Assembly (NCBI GenBank): GCA_037045535.1 | Contig: JBAOHI010000082.1 | Span: 372,001-436,000 of the forward strand | DNA: 64,000 nt | Direction: 5' to 3' | Origin: Competibacter_A sp037045535 | Lineage (GTDB): Bacteria; Pseudomonadota; Gammaproteobacteria; Competibacterales; Competibacteraceae | Shown: one piece after another, positions 8,628 through 18,016 of the stretch | Position numbering within the stretch: position 1 is the stretch's first letter | Layout: each line of letters begins with the position of its first letter | Notes under the pieces: generated by a model | What the model saw: only the letters and a program-made list of their open reading frames with translations | What the model was told of the DNA's origin: nothing | The model's database searches: none | Position numbers and translations under genes: made by a program

Positions 8628-9091
8628 ATCTGGAACTGGACGTGCAAATCGCCCTGGACATACCGAGCTTACCGACTGAAGCCGATTTGCGGTGCTGGGC
8701 CGAAGCGGCGCTGGCCGGCGCGGACTACGCGAAAGACGCCGAGTTGACCATCCGTATCGTCAACGAAGCTGAAAGTACCGCGCTCAACGAAGCTTACCGC
8801 CACAAGCAAGGGCCGACCAACGTGCTGTCCTTTCCGTTCGAGACGCCGCCCGGGATCGAATCGTCCTTGCTGGGTGACATCGTCATTTGCGCGCCGGTGG
8901 TGCTGCGCGAGGCAATCCACCAGGGAAAGACGCCCTCGGCGCATTGGGCGCATTTAGTCACCCATGGCGTTTTGCATCTGCTGGGCTATGATCATGATGA
9001 AGAGCAGGCCGAGGTTATGGAAGCCTTGGAAATCCGCATCCTGGCGGGGCTCGGTTATCCTGATCCCTATGGAGACTCTCTCGACTCATGA
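8624..9091 (+). CDS. ybeY: Endoribonuclease YbeY (rRNA maturation factor)
   Basis: A 155-residue protein with the zinc-binding signature HGVLHLLGYDHDEEQ (about 118-132), the H-x3-H-x5-H motif of UPF0054/YbeY. It is a metal-dependent endoribonuclease needed for 16S rRNA 3'-end processing. The start overlaps the upstream phoH-like gene, and the stop overlaps the next gene's ATG (ATGA), supporting translational coupling. Length and motif are both typical. Confidence 0.96.
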   Translation: MNLELDVQIALDIPSLPTEADLRCWAEAALAGADYAKDAELTIRIVNEAESTALNEAYRHKQGPTNVLSFPFETPPGIESSLLGDIVICAPVVLREAIHQGKTPSAHWAHLVTHGVLHLLGYDHDEEQAEVMEALEIRILAGLGYPDPYGDSLDS

Positions 9092-9966
9092 GTGAAGAAC
9101 GATCCGAATCCAGTCATAGGCCATCTTGGCTGGAGCGTTTGAGCCTCGCCCTGATGGGCGAACCCAAGGATCGGGATGGGTTGATCGAACTGTTGCGCGA
9201 TGCCGAGCAGCGGAAGCTGCTGGACCCCGAAGCCCTGAAGATGATGGAAGGCGTCATGCGGGTATCGGAAACCCAAGTACGCGATGTCATGGTTCCCCGT
9301 GCTCAGATGGTGGTGCTGGAACAGGACTGGAGCTTGGAGCGTCTGATCGCTGAAGTGGTCGAATCGGGTCACTCCCGTTTTCCGGTGATCGACGAAAGTC
9401 GGGACGATGTGCTCGGTATCCTGATCGTCAAGGATCTGCTCATCCACGCCTTCGACCGCCGCGAGGATTTCGATTTGCGTTCCCTGCTGCGGCCGGCCAA
9501 GTTCATCCCCGAAAGCAAGCGGCTTAATATTCTGCTCAACGAATTTCGTGCCAATCGCCTGCACATGGCCATCGTGGTCGATGAATACGGCGGTGTGGCC
9601 GGACTCATCACCATCGAGGACGTGCTGGAAGAAATCGTCGGTGAAATCGACGACGAGTACGACACTTTGGAAGGGGAGGTCGTATTCATCCGCCGGCAGG
9701 GCGATGCTTATATCGTTAAGGCACTCACTCCGGTCGAGGACTTCAACCAATATTTCCAGGCCGAACTCAGCGACGAGCGGGCAGATACCATTGGTGGACT
9801 GGTGATGATGGAATTGGGCCGACTGCCCAAAAGCGGCGACGTGACGGATTTGGACCGGTTCCATTTCCGGGTGTTGCGCGCTGATAACCGCAGAATTCAT
9901 CTGCTGGAAATGACCCTGCGTGACAGTGAGGCCGCAACGCCTTCCACGGTCGAACCAGCCGTCTGA
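9088..9966 (+). CDS. corC: CBS-domain protein CorC/YbeX (Mg/Co efflux or ribosome-associated)
   Basis: A 292-residue protein of the HlyC/CorC family. It has tandem CBS domains (roughly 65-190; motifs VRDVMVPRAQM, GHSRFPVIDESRDDVLG, HMAIVVDEYGGVAGLITIED) and a C-terminal CorC_HlyC domain (about 205-290). There is no membrane segment, as for the short YbeX form. The family is linked to Co/Mg resistance and, with YbeY/YbeZ, to ribosome metabolism. It is the last gene before a predicted terminator; lnt follows, as in E. coli. Confidence 0.93.
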   Translation: MSEERSESSHRPSWLERLSLALMGEPKDRDGLIELLRDAEQRKLLDPEALKMMEGVMRVSETQVRDVMVPRAQMVVLEQDWSLERLIAEVVESGHSRFPVIDESRDDVLGILIVKDLLIHAFDRREDFDLRSLLRPAKFIPESKRLNILLNEFRANRLHMAIVVDEYGGVAGLITIEDVLEEIVGEIDDEYDTLEGEVVFIRRQGDAYIVKALTPVEDFNQYFQAELSDERADTIGGLVMMELGRLPKSGDVTDLDRFHFRVLRADNRRIHLLEMTLRDSEAATPSTVEPAV

Positions 9967-9981
9967 TCGTTCTTGCCCCAT

Positions 9982-10013
9982 GCCCTCGCCGCGCGCCGGT
10001 GGAGGGCGTTTTT
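9982..10013 (+). terminator. Rho-independent terminator after corC
   Basis: GCCCTC (9982-9987) pairs with GAGGGC (10002-10007) across a GC-rich loop, and a run of five T follows at 10009-10013. It lies 16 bases after the corC stop. Confidence 0.6.
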
Positions 10014-10098
10014 GTGGTCGCCGCGCTGATCGAGAGATTGCAATCTCGATTTGCTAGCTTGATCGGCCCGCGTCATCAACCGCGGTTTTTCGTTCGCC

Positions 10099-11616
10099 AT
10101 GCACGATTTTAAGGAACGCCTTCCCCTCGTGATCGACCTGCTGGTTTTCGTTGCGGGAGCGGCGATGCCGCTGGCCTTTGCCCCGTTCGGCTTCTGGCCG
10201 CTAGCGTTCCTGTTGCCGGTCGTTTTACTCTGGAGTTGGGACGGAGCCACCAGCCGCCGGGCCGCACTGCGCGGTGGGCTATTCGGGCTGGGGATGTTTG
10301 GCTTTGGCATCTACTGGATTTACATCAGCCTGCACGATTACGGCAGCGCTCCGGCACCGTTCGCCGCTCTCGCGACTTTTATCGTAGTCGCAGTGATGGC
10401 GCTGTACCTAACCGTCGCTGGCGGGTTGCTCGGGCGTTGGGGGCCACCACCGGGCCTGAATCGCTGGCTGCTGTTTGTCCCTGCATTGTGGACCCTGCTG
10501 GATTGGGTGCGAAGCTGGCTATTCACCGGTTTTCCCTGGTTGGCGATGGGCTACAGTCAAATCGATTCGCCTCTCGGCCAGCTTGCACCCTACGTGGGGG
10601 TATTTGGCATTGGTTGGACGGTCATGCTCAGCGCCGGCCTGTTGTGGACAGCGCTGCGGAGCGGCGACTGGCGATCGCGGTTGAGCGGGTTGGGGCTGCT
10701 GGTGGCTTTGTGGCTCGGTGCGTGGGGGTTGGGGCGGATCAACTGGGTTGAGGCAGCGGGTCCGGCGCTGCGCGTCGCTATCGTCCAAGGCAACATCGAC
10801 CAAGATGTGAAATGGCGGCCCAATCGGTTGGACGAAACGCTGGAGCGCTACATCCAACTCAGCTTGCCGGAACACGGCCGCAGTGACGTGATCGTTTGGC
10901 CAGAAACGGCAATTCCCGCCTTTTATCAAGATATTGTTCCGTTTCTGGACGTGCTGGGGGAGAAGGCGCGGCAGGATCGGGTCGATTACGTCACCGGCAT
11001 TCCAACCGGCTCGCGGGAAACCGAATTGTTTCACAACAGTGTGATCACCATCGGCCAATCCACCGCGTTCTACCACAAGCGTCGGCTATTGCCGTTCGGG
11101 GAATATTTGCCGTTGCGCTGGTTTTTTCTATTCTTTCGCGATTGGGTGACCATCCCGATGGCCGATTTTGCGCCCGGTGAGCGCAATCAACCGTTGTTGC
11201 GCGTCGGTGGCCAGCCGGTCGGGGTTTCGATTTGCTTCGAGGCGGTATTCGGTTCCGACATCCGGCTGGATTTGCCGGAGGCGACCTGGTTGATCAACGT
11301 CAGCAACGACGCCTGGTTCAAGGATTCCACCGCCCCGCACCAACATTTGCAGATTGCCCGAATGCGCGCTTTGGAGTCAGGGCGCTACATGGCGCGCGCT
11401 ACCAACACCGGCATTTCCGCCATCATCGATGAACGCGGCCGGATCGTGGTGCGTGGTGCCCCGTTCCAACCCGTCGTGGTTCATGGCGAGGTACATCCCC
11501 TGCGCGGCCTGACGCCTTATGCCCGGTTCGGGGATTTGCCGATCGTGATTTTAATGATAGTGTTGTTAACGTTAGGGCTGTTTTTCGCGAGACGCAATAT
11601 CAAAATTACGACATGA
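10099..11616 (+). CDS. lnt: Apolipoprotein N-acyltransferase
   Basis: A 505-residue inner-membrane enzyme that adds the third acyl chain to apolipoproteins. The N-terminal half has about six hydrophobic helices. The C-terminal half is a nitrilase-like domain with the Glu-Lys-Cys triad visible in VIVWPETAIPAFY (Glu near 268), FYHKRRLLPFGEYLP (Lys near 327) and VGVSICFEAVFG (Cys near 379). A final hydrophobic segment ends the protein. The length is typical. The stop overlaps the start of the next gene. Confidence 0.95.
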   Translation: MHDFKERLPLVIDLLVFVAGAAMPLAFAPFGFWPLAFLLPVVLLWSWDGATSRRAALRGGLFGLGMFGFGIYWIYISLHDYGSAPAPFAALATFIVVAVMALYLTVAGGLLGRWGPPPGLNRWLLFVPALWTLLDWVRSWLFTGFPWLAMGYSQIDSPLGQLAPYVGVFGIGWTVMLSAGLLWTALRSGDWRSRLSGLGLLVALWLGAWGLGRINWVEAAGPALRVAIVQGNIDQDVKWRPNRLDETLERYIQLSLPEHGRSDVIVWPETAIPAFYQDIVPFLDVLGEKARQDRVDYVTGIPTGSRETELFHNSVITIGQSTAFYHKRRLLPFGEYLPLRWFFLFFRDWVTIPMADFAPGERNQPLLRVGGQPVGVSICFEAVFGSDIRLDLPEATWLINVSNDAWFKDSTAPHQHLQIARMRALESGRYMARATNTGISAIIDERGRIVVRGAPFQPVVVHGEVHPLRGLTPYARFGDLPIVILMIVLLTLGLFFARRNIKITT

Positions 11617-12302
11617 TTGAAAGCCACTCGCGTTTTCTGTCGCGTTGGGGCGCGTTGTGCGATTTGGCCGCTCGCGAGTGGCCATCGCTCCGTGTCCTGG
11701 CACGCTATCGCTGGCTATTGGCTGGCGGCGTGATCGGGGGATTTTTACTGCTGATCTCGTGCGCTACCGCGCCGCCGCGCAACGTGGATGACGCCTGCGC
11801 CATCTTCGCGGAATACGGCGACTGGTTCGCCGATGCCAAAACCGCCAGCCAGCGCTGGAACGTATCCCTGCCCGTTTTGTTGGCGATCATTTACCAAGAA
11901 TCGGCCTTTCGGTCCGACGCCAGGCCGCCGCGCACCTGGTATCTCGGTTTTGTGCCCGGTCCCCGCCCGTCATCCGCTTTCGGCTACAGCCAAGCGTTGG
12001 ATGGAACCTGGGAACGCTACATGGCCGCAACGGGTAACCGTGGCGCGGACCGCGACGAGTTCGCCGATGCCGTGGATTTTATCGGTTGGTATGTGGACGA
12101 AACCGCGCGACTCAACCGCATCGCCAAGAGCGACGCCTATAATCATTATCTGGCTTATCACGAAGGTCAGGGCGGCTTCGCCAAGGGAACGCATCTGAAA
12201 AAATCCTGGTTGCTGGAGCGAGCGCAGCAGGTGCGCCAGCGAGCGAGCCGCTACCGCGCGCAACTGACTCGCTGCGAACCGCAACTGGCCACATCGTCCT
12301 GA
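11613..12302 (+). CDS. Lipoprotein with transglycosylase SLT-like domain
   Basis: A 229-residue protein. A hydrophobic segment around residues 33-50 ends in the lipobox-like LLLISC. The mature part has an SLT/lysozyme-like fold: LLAIIYQESAFRS with the likely catalytic Glu, SSAFGYSQALDGTW, and YLAYHEGQGGF. It probably cleaves or binds peptidoglycan at an envelope membrane. It overlaps the lnt stop by 4 bases. The long N-terminus before the lipobox is unusual. A more specific name is not justified. Confidence 0.8.
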   Translation: MIESHSRFLSRWGALCDLAAREWPSLRVLARYRWLLAGGVIGGFLLLISCATAPPRNVDDACAIFAEYGDWFADAKTASQRWNVSLPVLLAIIYQESAFRSDARPPRTWYLGFVPGPRPSSAFGYSQALDGTWERYMAATGNRGADRDEFADAVDFIGWYVDETARLNRIAKSDAYNHYLAYHEGQGGFAKGTHLKKSWLLERAQQVRQRASRYRAQLTRCEPQLATSS

Positions 12303-12315
12303 CGCCAAACCAAAC

Positions 12316-12351
12316 TATCGGACCGAGATGGTCCATCGGACCGAGATGACC
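12316..12351. repeat. Two tandem ~18-bp direct repeats
   Basis: ATCGGACCGAGATGGTCC is followed immediately by a near-identical copy, ATCGGACCGAGATGACCT. It lies between the SLT lipoprotein and the DUF4239 gene. No function is evident. Confidence 0.6.
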
Positions 12352-12476
12352 TTGGACAGGATGTTGCGGACAGTATGACCGCTATGGGACAGCACGAATC
12401 AAGCAGGATATATCGCTGATGTGCTCGACCAAGGTATCAAATCCGACCATCGCAATCACTCTACGGAGGAGACGCC

Positions 12477-13271
12477 ATGTCACTTTCCGCTTATCTGCTG
12501 ATGTTGCCACAATGGGTAGCCGTCTCCCTGCTGGTGGTTGTCACGGTATCTTTTTCAATTGCCGGATTTCTCGTCGTCCATCGCTTCATTCCAACCAAGG
12601 TCAGGCAAATCCATAATGATGTGGCGGGCTTCGTTTTCGCGACCTTGGGCGTTACCTATGGCGTGCTGCTCGCGTTCGTGGTGATCGTCGTGTGGGAACA
12701 GTTCAACGAAGCCAAGGTTAATGTGCAAAACGAGAGCAGCACCGCTCTGGTCTTATACAAGAACATCGAGGCTTATCCTGATAAAACCATCTCTCATAAG
12801 ATGAGGGATGGTTTTATCAGGTATTGCCGCCAAGCAATTGCCGAACAAGAATCCATGTCTGTCGAACAATCCACCGAAGCGGCTGAAATTGCCATTAATC
12901 AGTTACTTACATTGCTTGATGGCATCGTTCCGGACAGCGGGCACGAGCAGATTTTATATACGCAGATCCTGCAGAATCTGAACGAGCTGGCGAAATACCA
13001 TAATCTCCGCCATCAGGTCAGTCATGAGGAATTGCCAAGTGTCATCTGGATCGGGGTCGTCGTCGGGGCCATGATCACCATCGGTTTCACGTTCCTGTTC
13101 GGCACCGAGAACTTCTGGGCGCATATCACCATGATGTCTCTGCTGGCGGCCCTGATCGCGGTCGTTATCTACGTGGTGATCGAGATGGATCATCCTTCGA
13201 TGGGATCCGTCCATATCGACACCCCACATGCTTATGACAAGATCCTCAAAATAGAGGAAGCAAAGCGATGA
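12477..13271 (+). CDS. DUF4239 (bestrophin-like) membrane protein
   Basis: A 264-residue protein of the DUF4239 family. Two hydrophobic helices lie near the N-terminus (about 12-33 and 47-72, including the conserved VAGFVFATLGVTYGVLLAF). A soluble helical region follows, then two C-terminal membrane helices (about 188-212 and 217-240). GGAGGAGA lies just upstream of the ATG. The function of the family is unproven; a remote resemblance to bestrophin channels has been suggested. It stands alone on the plus strand and converges with the GMC gene. Confidence 0.85.
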   Translation: MSLSAYLLMLPQWVAVSLLVVVTVSFSIAGFLVVHRFIPTKVRQIHNDVAGFVFATLGVTYGVLLAFVVIVVWEQFNEAKVNVQNESSTALVLYKNIEAYPDKTISHKMRDGFIRYCRQAIAEQESMSVEQSTEAAEIAINQLLTLLDGIVPDSGHEQILYTQILQNLNELAKYHNLRHQVSHEELPSVIWIGVVVGAMITIGFTFLFGTENFWAHITMMSLLAALIAVVIYVVIEMDHPSMGSVHIDTPHAYDKILKIEEAKR

Positions 13272-13349
13272 TTGGCGCGAAGCAATGCAAACGGGCGAGG
13301 AGCGAGTCCAACGCTACCTTTCCTCGGCCCGCTTCGATCCGAAAAGCAA

Positions 13350-14900
13350 TTAGACCCTGTTGCCGTTCTTGATCAGATCGGCGCAACGTTCGGCAACGAG
13401 GTAAATGGTCAGCATCGGGTTGCGGCTGACGTGATCGGGGAATACGGAACCGTCGGCGACGCGGAGATTTTCGATCCCATGCACGCCGAGGTATTGATCG
13501 ACCACGGCGTGGTTGTCGGTAGCAGGCCCCATCTTGCAAGTGCCCACCGCGTGCCAGATGGTGGCCGCATTGTCCCAGATGTATTGTTCGAGCTTGCGGT
13601 CGTTCTCGACCACGTCGGGAGTCAGCACCGCGACGCCGGTCGAAAATTCCTTGAATGCATCGGTATGCGCGATGTCCCAGCAGCGCCGGACGCCATCGAC
13701 CAGCTTGCGCATGTCTTCGGCATGGGTATTGAGGCGAAAATCGATCCGCGGCTGGATGTCGGGATCAAGGGAAGTCAGGGTAACGCGCCCTCGGGACTCG
13801 GGACGGTTGATCACGCACATTGCGCCATAGAGGAATCCAGCCGGACTATCGAGTTCGGGGAAACGCTCCGTGCCGAGCTTGTTGACGCAGTAAATCTGCA
13901 TGTCGTTGTTGTATTGGCTGCCGGGAGCGGTGTATTCGAGCACGAGCTGCACGTCCGGCATGTCCTGTTGGACGACCTCCGGCTTCGGATAGAGGCCGAC
14001 GAGGCTCTGCGCATGATCGATCAGGTTGCTGCCGACGCCCTGGAGTTCATGCACGAGCGGGGCGCCGAGCCGCTTTAAATCTTCGCGTGGACCGACACCG
14101 GAACGCCAGAGGATAGCCGGCGTGTTGATGGAACCGGCGGCCAGAATCACCGCGCCACCCTCGATTCGCTCGATGGCGCCATTCTCGCGCCGAACCTCGA
14201 CGCCGATGGCGCGTTTGCCGTCGAACAGCACGCGCAGCACGGTCGTCTTGTCCAGGATAGTTAAGTTTTTCCGGTCCTGGGCCGGGTGCAGGTAGGCTAT
14301 GGCGCTCGATACCCTGACATCTCCATCGCGGTTCATCGGGATGGGTCCGATGCCGTTCAAACCGCGAGGATCGTTGTGATCCGGCACCCAGCCGTAGCCG
14401 CTGGCCATGCAGGCCTCCCGGAACGCTTTTTGGACGGCGACCAGTTCCTCGTCTCGAAATCGAACGATGGGTAATGGACCGCTTCGACCGTGATGGGGGG
14501 CACTGCCGAAATCTTGATCGTTCTCGATGCGCAGGAAATAAGGAAAGACCTTGTCCCACGACCAGATGGAATTGCCGCAACGGGCCCAGTCCGCAAAATC
14601 CTGCTCCAGACCGCGCAGGGCGATCGCGCCGTTGACGGCGGAGCATCCGCCCGTGGCCTTGCCGCGAGCGTAAGACATCGAACGGCTTGGCACAGCTTCG
14701 CCGACGTAGTGCCAGTCATGAGCCTGCACGGAGGTGGTAAACGCGGACTTCAAATCCTGAGGTGTCTGGGAGACGCTGCGGTAATGGGGACCGGCTTCGA
14801 TGACGAGGACGCGGCAGTCGGGGATTTCACTGAGCCGGCCGGCGATCACCGCTCCGGCGTTGCCGCCTCCGACCACGATCTGATCGTATTGGTTGCTCAT
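13350..14900 (-). CDS. GMC-family FAD-dependent oxidoreductase (choline dehydrogenase-like)
   Basis: About 516 residues. The FAD dinucleotide-binding motif is at the N-terminus (YDQIVVGGGNAGAVIAGRL). GMC signatures follow: YARGKATGGCSAVNGAIALR (about 80-100), AGSINTPAILWRSGVG, and the C-terminal WHAVGTCKMG...VADGSVFPDH...NPMLTIYLVAERCADLI carrying the catalytic His. It would oxidise an alcohol or sugar, but the substrate cannot be told from sequence. The frame is open to 15002, but the FAD fold starts at the ATG at 14900. It is last in a minus-strand series with the AGE/STAS, DJ-1 and glgX genes. Confidence 0.9.
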   Translation of the reverse strand: MSNQYDQIVVGGGNAGAVIAGRLSEIPDCRVLVIEAGPHYRSVSQTPQDLKSAFTTSVQAHDWHYVGEAVPSRSMSYARGKATGGCSAVNGAIALRGLEQDFADWARCGNSIWSWDKVFPYFLRIENDQDFGSAPHHGRSGPLPIVRFRDEELVAVQKAFREACMASGYGWVPDHNDPRGLNGIGPIPMNRDGDVRVSSAIAYLHPAQDRKNLTILDKTTVLRVLFDGKRAIGVEVRRENGAIERIEGGAVILAAGSINTPAILWRSGVGPREDLKRLGAPLVHELQGVGSNLIDHAQSLVGLYPKPEVVQQDMPDVQLVLEYTAPGSQYNNDMQIYCVNKLGTERFPELDSPAGFLYGAMCVINRPESRGRVTLTSLDPDIQPRIDFRLNTHAEDMRKLVDGVRRCWDIAHTDAFKEFSTGVAVLTPDVVENDRKLEQYIWDNAATIWHAVGTCKMGPATDNHAVVDQYLGVHGIENLRVADGSVFPDHVSRNPMLTIYLVAERCADLIKNGNRV

Positions 14901-15032
14901 GGACGTGTACCCGCTTCGGGTGAGAGGTGAAGGCTTGGCGGCAGCAACCCCCGTCGCCAAGCTGCGGGGATATTGCTGGACCAAGCCCAAAAGCGGGCTC
15001 ATTCTTCGAGCCCGCCTCGATCCGCTTCGATT

Positions 15033-17168
15033 TCAAACCCAACTGATTTCGTCGCTGAGCTCGCTGGCTTCAATAGCGCTTTTCACCTCTGGATTCGCGC
15101 CGGTGACCGAAAGCTTGAAGCCCGGTCCGAAGGTCTGCTTGTTAAACAAGAGGTAGCGCAGGGCTTCGCTACTGATGGATTCCAGCTTGCTCATATCGAA
15201 CAGGATGCCGCTGACATTCTGCGAACGCGCCGCATCGATCTGCTCCTCCAGATATTTGAGGCCGCGCGGCCCCAGCGCGCCCCGCAGGGCGATTTTGGCC
15301 GTGCCGCCGGTCACGTCGAGCAGATCGGCATCGAAGCTGATCTCGGTTGGAGCGATGCGTACCCGCACGGTGATCTCGCCGTGTCCCTCGGGCAGCTTCA
15401 CCGTCAGCGCGTCGGCATCGAAGTCGTCGTAGGAATGGCCGTTAATCCAGACTTCATCGATGCGAATGCTGCCCTTGGGCAAAATATCGGGCTGAACTCG
15501 CAACACGTTGTCGGCGAACCCACCTGGCTCGGGCTTGAAATAGAAATCCATCGGCTCCTTGGTGATCAATAGATTCGTATACGTCGCCGCGAGATAGGCC
15601 AACTCGAAGGAGTGGTAGCCGGCCATCGAATGGCTACCCTTGCCGCGTTCAGTGCCCAGCAGATAGGGTTGCCCGTTGGCCAATACATTGAAGTAGACAC
15701 CACCACTGTCGGTATCCAGAAACCAAGCGTTGTAAAACGCAGCGGATTCACGAGCGATGCGTAGGTGCTCGGGGTCCTTGAGCACGCCATGCAGAATGAG
15801 ATAAGCCAGGATGCCTTGCTCTTGTTGCCACCAGGCTTTCCGGTCGTGCCAGGCGAAACGGTGGAATTTCTCGCCCGGACCGAGAACCCGCTCGACCACG
15901 TCGTACCAGCCGCCGCGCTGGGGATCGCCGCCGGCCTTGGGCATCAACCCCGCGATCTTGGTCGCCAGAGCGGCGTAGTCTTCCTTGGTTTTTAGGCTAT
16001 GCATCCGCATCAAGTTCCAGGCGATTTTCAAATTATGGCCGACCACTGCCCGGTTTTGCTGCCAACCCCAAGTCTGGTCCTTGGACCAGTCGTCGTGAAA
16101 TTTCTCCTGCACGAAATCGCTTTCCGCGTAATCGGGGAAGCGCCGGGCGATGGTGTCAAAGGTGTATTCCAGAAAATCTGCATACTCCTGGGCTTCGGTC
16201 GCCAGCCATAAATTGATCAGATAAGCCGGCGCGTGATCGCCAACCGAATTCCAGTTTTTCCTGGCCTGGTTATGCCCCAGCGTTTCGCTGTAAGGGCTCA
16301 GGGTAATCGGATCGATGTGGGAGTAATAGCCACCTTTCTCGCTCTTGTCCTTGAAGAAACGGTTAAACAAATTGATAGTGGATTTGATGTCATCCATGAT
16401 CAGCCGGTTGCCGGTCGCGCGATACGTTTGTGTCGGGCCAGCCAAAGCGTAGATTTGCTCGTAGCAGGGAATGGCGTGATAGTCGTCGCCAAATTCGGAA
16501 GCGAATATTTTTTGCTCGCTCCCATCGTTGTTGATATCGACCGCGTGATACCAGTAACTGATATCTTCGCTTTTATCCCTGAAGCGGAAATGGTCGCGCA
16601 AGTACTCGGTGCCTTTTTGCGCCGCTTCCAGATAGCGCTCGTAGCCGGTCAACAAAAAAGCCGAGGCAAAACCATAGACCAGCCGCGAAATCGTGTCGCA
16701 TTCCTGGCGTCCACTAGGCAGCTTCGCGCCGGTCACTCCCAGATTGGTCCGGTACACGGAATAATCGATGGGACCGTCGCCGAATTCGGAAGAAAGATAA
16801 AAATCCGCCAACTGGCGAATCTGGTGGATCCACCAGTCCTGTTTTTCAAAGAGATATTCATTCTCGGTCCGGCCCAGGAAAACGATATGTTTTGCATCGA
16901 ACGGGTGATCGTTGCCGGCGCCATCCGGGTAGAAAACGCCATAGGCGAACAAAAACCGCCCCGGAACCAGCATTCCTCGTAGGGTTCCACTGGCGTCATG
17001 GAACGCCTCACCCAAGTTGCGGACCAATTCCGCGTAGCAATTGACGGCGATATGGACCGTGAATTCGCGACCATCGGAGGTTTTCAGGCCAAAGCTGTCG
17101 CTCGCCTTATCGTAGCCGGTGACGTAGCCGGCGATCAGATCGGAGAAGGTGAAATCGATTTTATTCAT
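15033..17168 (-). CDS. AGE-family epimerase/isomerase-like (alpha/alpha)6 barrel fused to a C-terminal STAS domain
   Basis: A 711-residue protein. The middle (roughly 95-520) has N-acylglucosamine/cellobiose 2-epimerase-like features: LVYGFASAFLLTGYERYLEAAQ, QNRAVVGHNLKIAWNLMRM with the conserved His, and WWQQEQGILAYLILHG. A beta-rich segment follows (about 535-610). The last ~100 residues (TGGTAKIALRGALGPRGLK, VSGILFDMSKLESISSEALR) are a STAS/anti-anti-sigma-like domain in which the usual phosphorylated Ser would be in the DMSKLESISSEA region. The N-terminal ~90 residues are unassigned. Fusing a sugar-epimerase barrel to STAS is unusual and suggests regulation or multimerisation. Substrate unknown. 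Confidence 0.75.
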   Translation of the reverse strand: MNKIDFTFSDLIAGYVTGYDKASDSFGLKTSDGREFTVHIAVNCYAELVRNLGEAFHDASGTLRGMLVPGRFLFAYGVFYPDGAGNDHPFDAKHIVFLGRTENEYLFEKQDWWIHQIRQLADFYLSSEFGDGPIDYSVYRTNLGVTGAKLPSGRQECDTISRLVYGFASAFLLTGYERYLEAAQKGTEYLRDHFRFRDKSEDISYWYHAVDINNDGSEQKIFASEFGDDYHAIPCYEQIYALAGPTQTYRATGNRLIMDDIKSTINLFNRFFKDKSEKGGYYSHIDPITLSPYSETLGHNQARKNWNSVGDHAPAYLINLWLATEAQEYADFLEYTFDTIARRFPDYAESDFVQEKFHDDWSKDQTWGWQQNRAVVGHNLKIAWNLMRMHSLKTKEDYAALATKIAGLMPKAGGDPQRGGWYDVVERVLGPGEKFHRFAWHDRKAWWQQEQGILAYLILHGVLKDPEHLRIARESAAFYNAWFLDTDSGGVYFNVLANGQPYLLGTERGKGSHSMAGYHSFELAYLAATYTNLLITKEPMDFYFKPEPGGFADNVLRVQPDILPKGSIRIDEVWINGHSYDDFDADALTVKLPEGHGEITVRVRIAPTEISFDADLLDVTGGTAKIALRGALGPRGLKYLEEQIDAARSQNVSGILFDMSKLESISSEALRYLLFNKQTFGPGFKLSVTGANPEVKSAIEASELSDEISWV

Positions 17169-17222
17169 GGCGGGGACTCTCCAACGTGGGTAGCTACAAG
17201 ATCGGGGTCTGGCACGGGGGGC

Positions 17223-17855
17223 TCAGCCGACCTTTTCGATTTCGCTCAGGAAAAGGTCCATGAAACGGTCAGTAACGGCTGGATGCTTGCCGGAAATCAG
17301 GTTGCCGTCGATCACGATGTCGGTGGTCTGATCGCCGTCGTAAACCACCTCGCCACCGGCGTTTTCCACATCGCAGATGATGTTGTGGGCGCAGGTGACC
17401 TTGCGGCCTTTCAGCAATGTGGAATCGGCGCAGAACAGCCAAAGGCTGTGACAGATAGTGCCGATCTTGAGATTGGGCGTGGCGACCGCCTCGCGTAGAA
17501 ACACCACGGCCGGCGCCATATTGGGCTGACCCTTGCGGGGATTGGCTTGGTAGCGCAGGCGATCCGTGGCATAGGCGCCGATCAACAAGATACCTTTGAA
17601 ATCGGCAGGTTTCACGTCATTGAGTTCGGTGCTGACGATAACGTGTTCCTCGACATAACCCTCGTCGGGGTTTGCGCCAAAGGTCAACTCCGCATTGCCC
17701 CACAGATGGGAGAGATAAACGACCTGATATCCCCGTTCGGGAAAGAATGCATTGAATTTACGAAATTCGGTCTGATCGAAATGATCTTCGATCAGCACGC
17801 CAATTTTGCCTTTTGTCGGCTCGCCGATGATGCCTCTGACGGGTGCTTGGGTCAT
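17223..17855 (-). CDS. DJ-1/PfpI family protein
   Basis: About 210 residues with the class I glutamine amidotransferase-like fold. KGKIGVLIEDHFDQTEF is near the N-terminus, and IGTICHSLWLFCA carries the nucleophile-elbow Cys. SGKHPAVTDRFMDLFL is at the C-terminus, comparable to PfpI ends. Family members are deglycases, chaperones or peptidases. I chose the ATG at 17855 (AGAGAA upstream) rather than 17909. It lies 54 bases upstream of the epimerase/STAS start on the same strand, so co-transcription is likely. Confidence 0.85.
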   Translation of the reverse strand: MTQAPVRGIIGEPTKGKIGVLIEDHFDQTEFRKFNAFFPERGYQVVYLSHLWGNAELTFGANPDEGYVEEHVIVSTELNDVKPADFKGILLIGAYATDRLRYQANPRKGQPNMAPAVVFLREAVATPNLKIGTICHSLWLFCADSTLLKGRKVTCAHNIICDVENAGGEVVYDGDQTTDIVIDGNLISGKHPAVTDRFMDLFLSEIEKVG

Positions 17856-18016
17856 AGCGTGTTCTCTACGAGTTTCGATGGATTTTTCAGCCGCGACTTC
17901 GGGCAACAACCGGGGCCTTCACCCGCTTACAATGGGCTGAAACGCCGAACGCGTTTCTGGAATCGCCCGCTTTGGTGGCCATCCGTGCGGCACAGCTTCG
18001 GGTTATCGAGAAAAAA

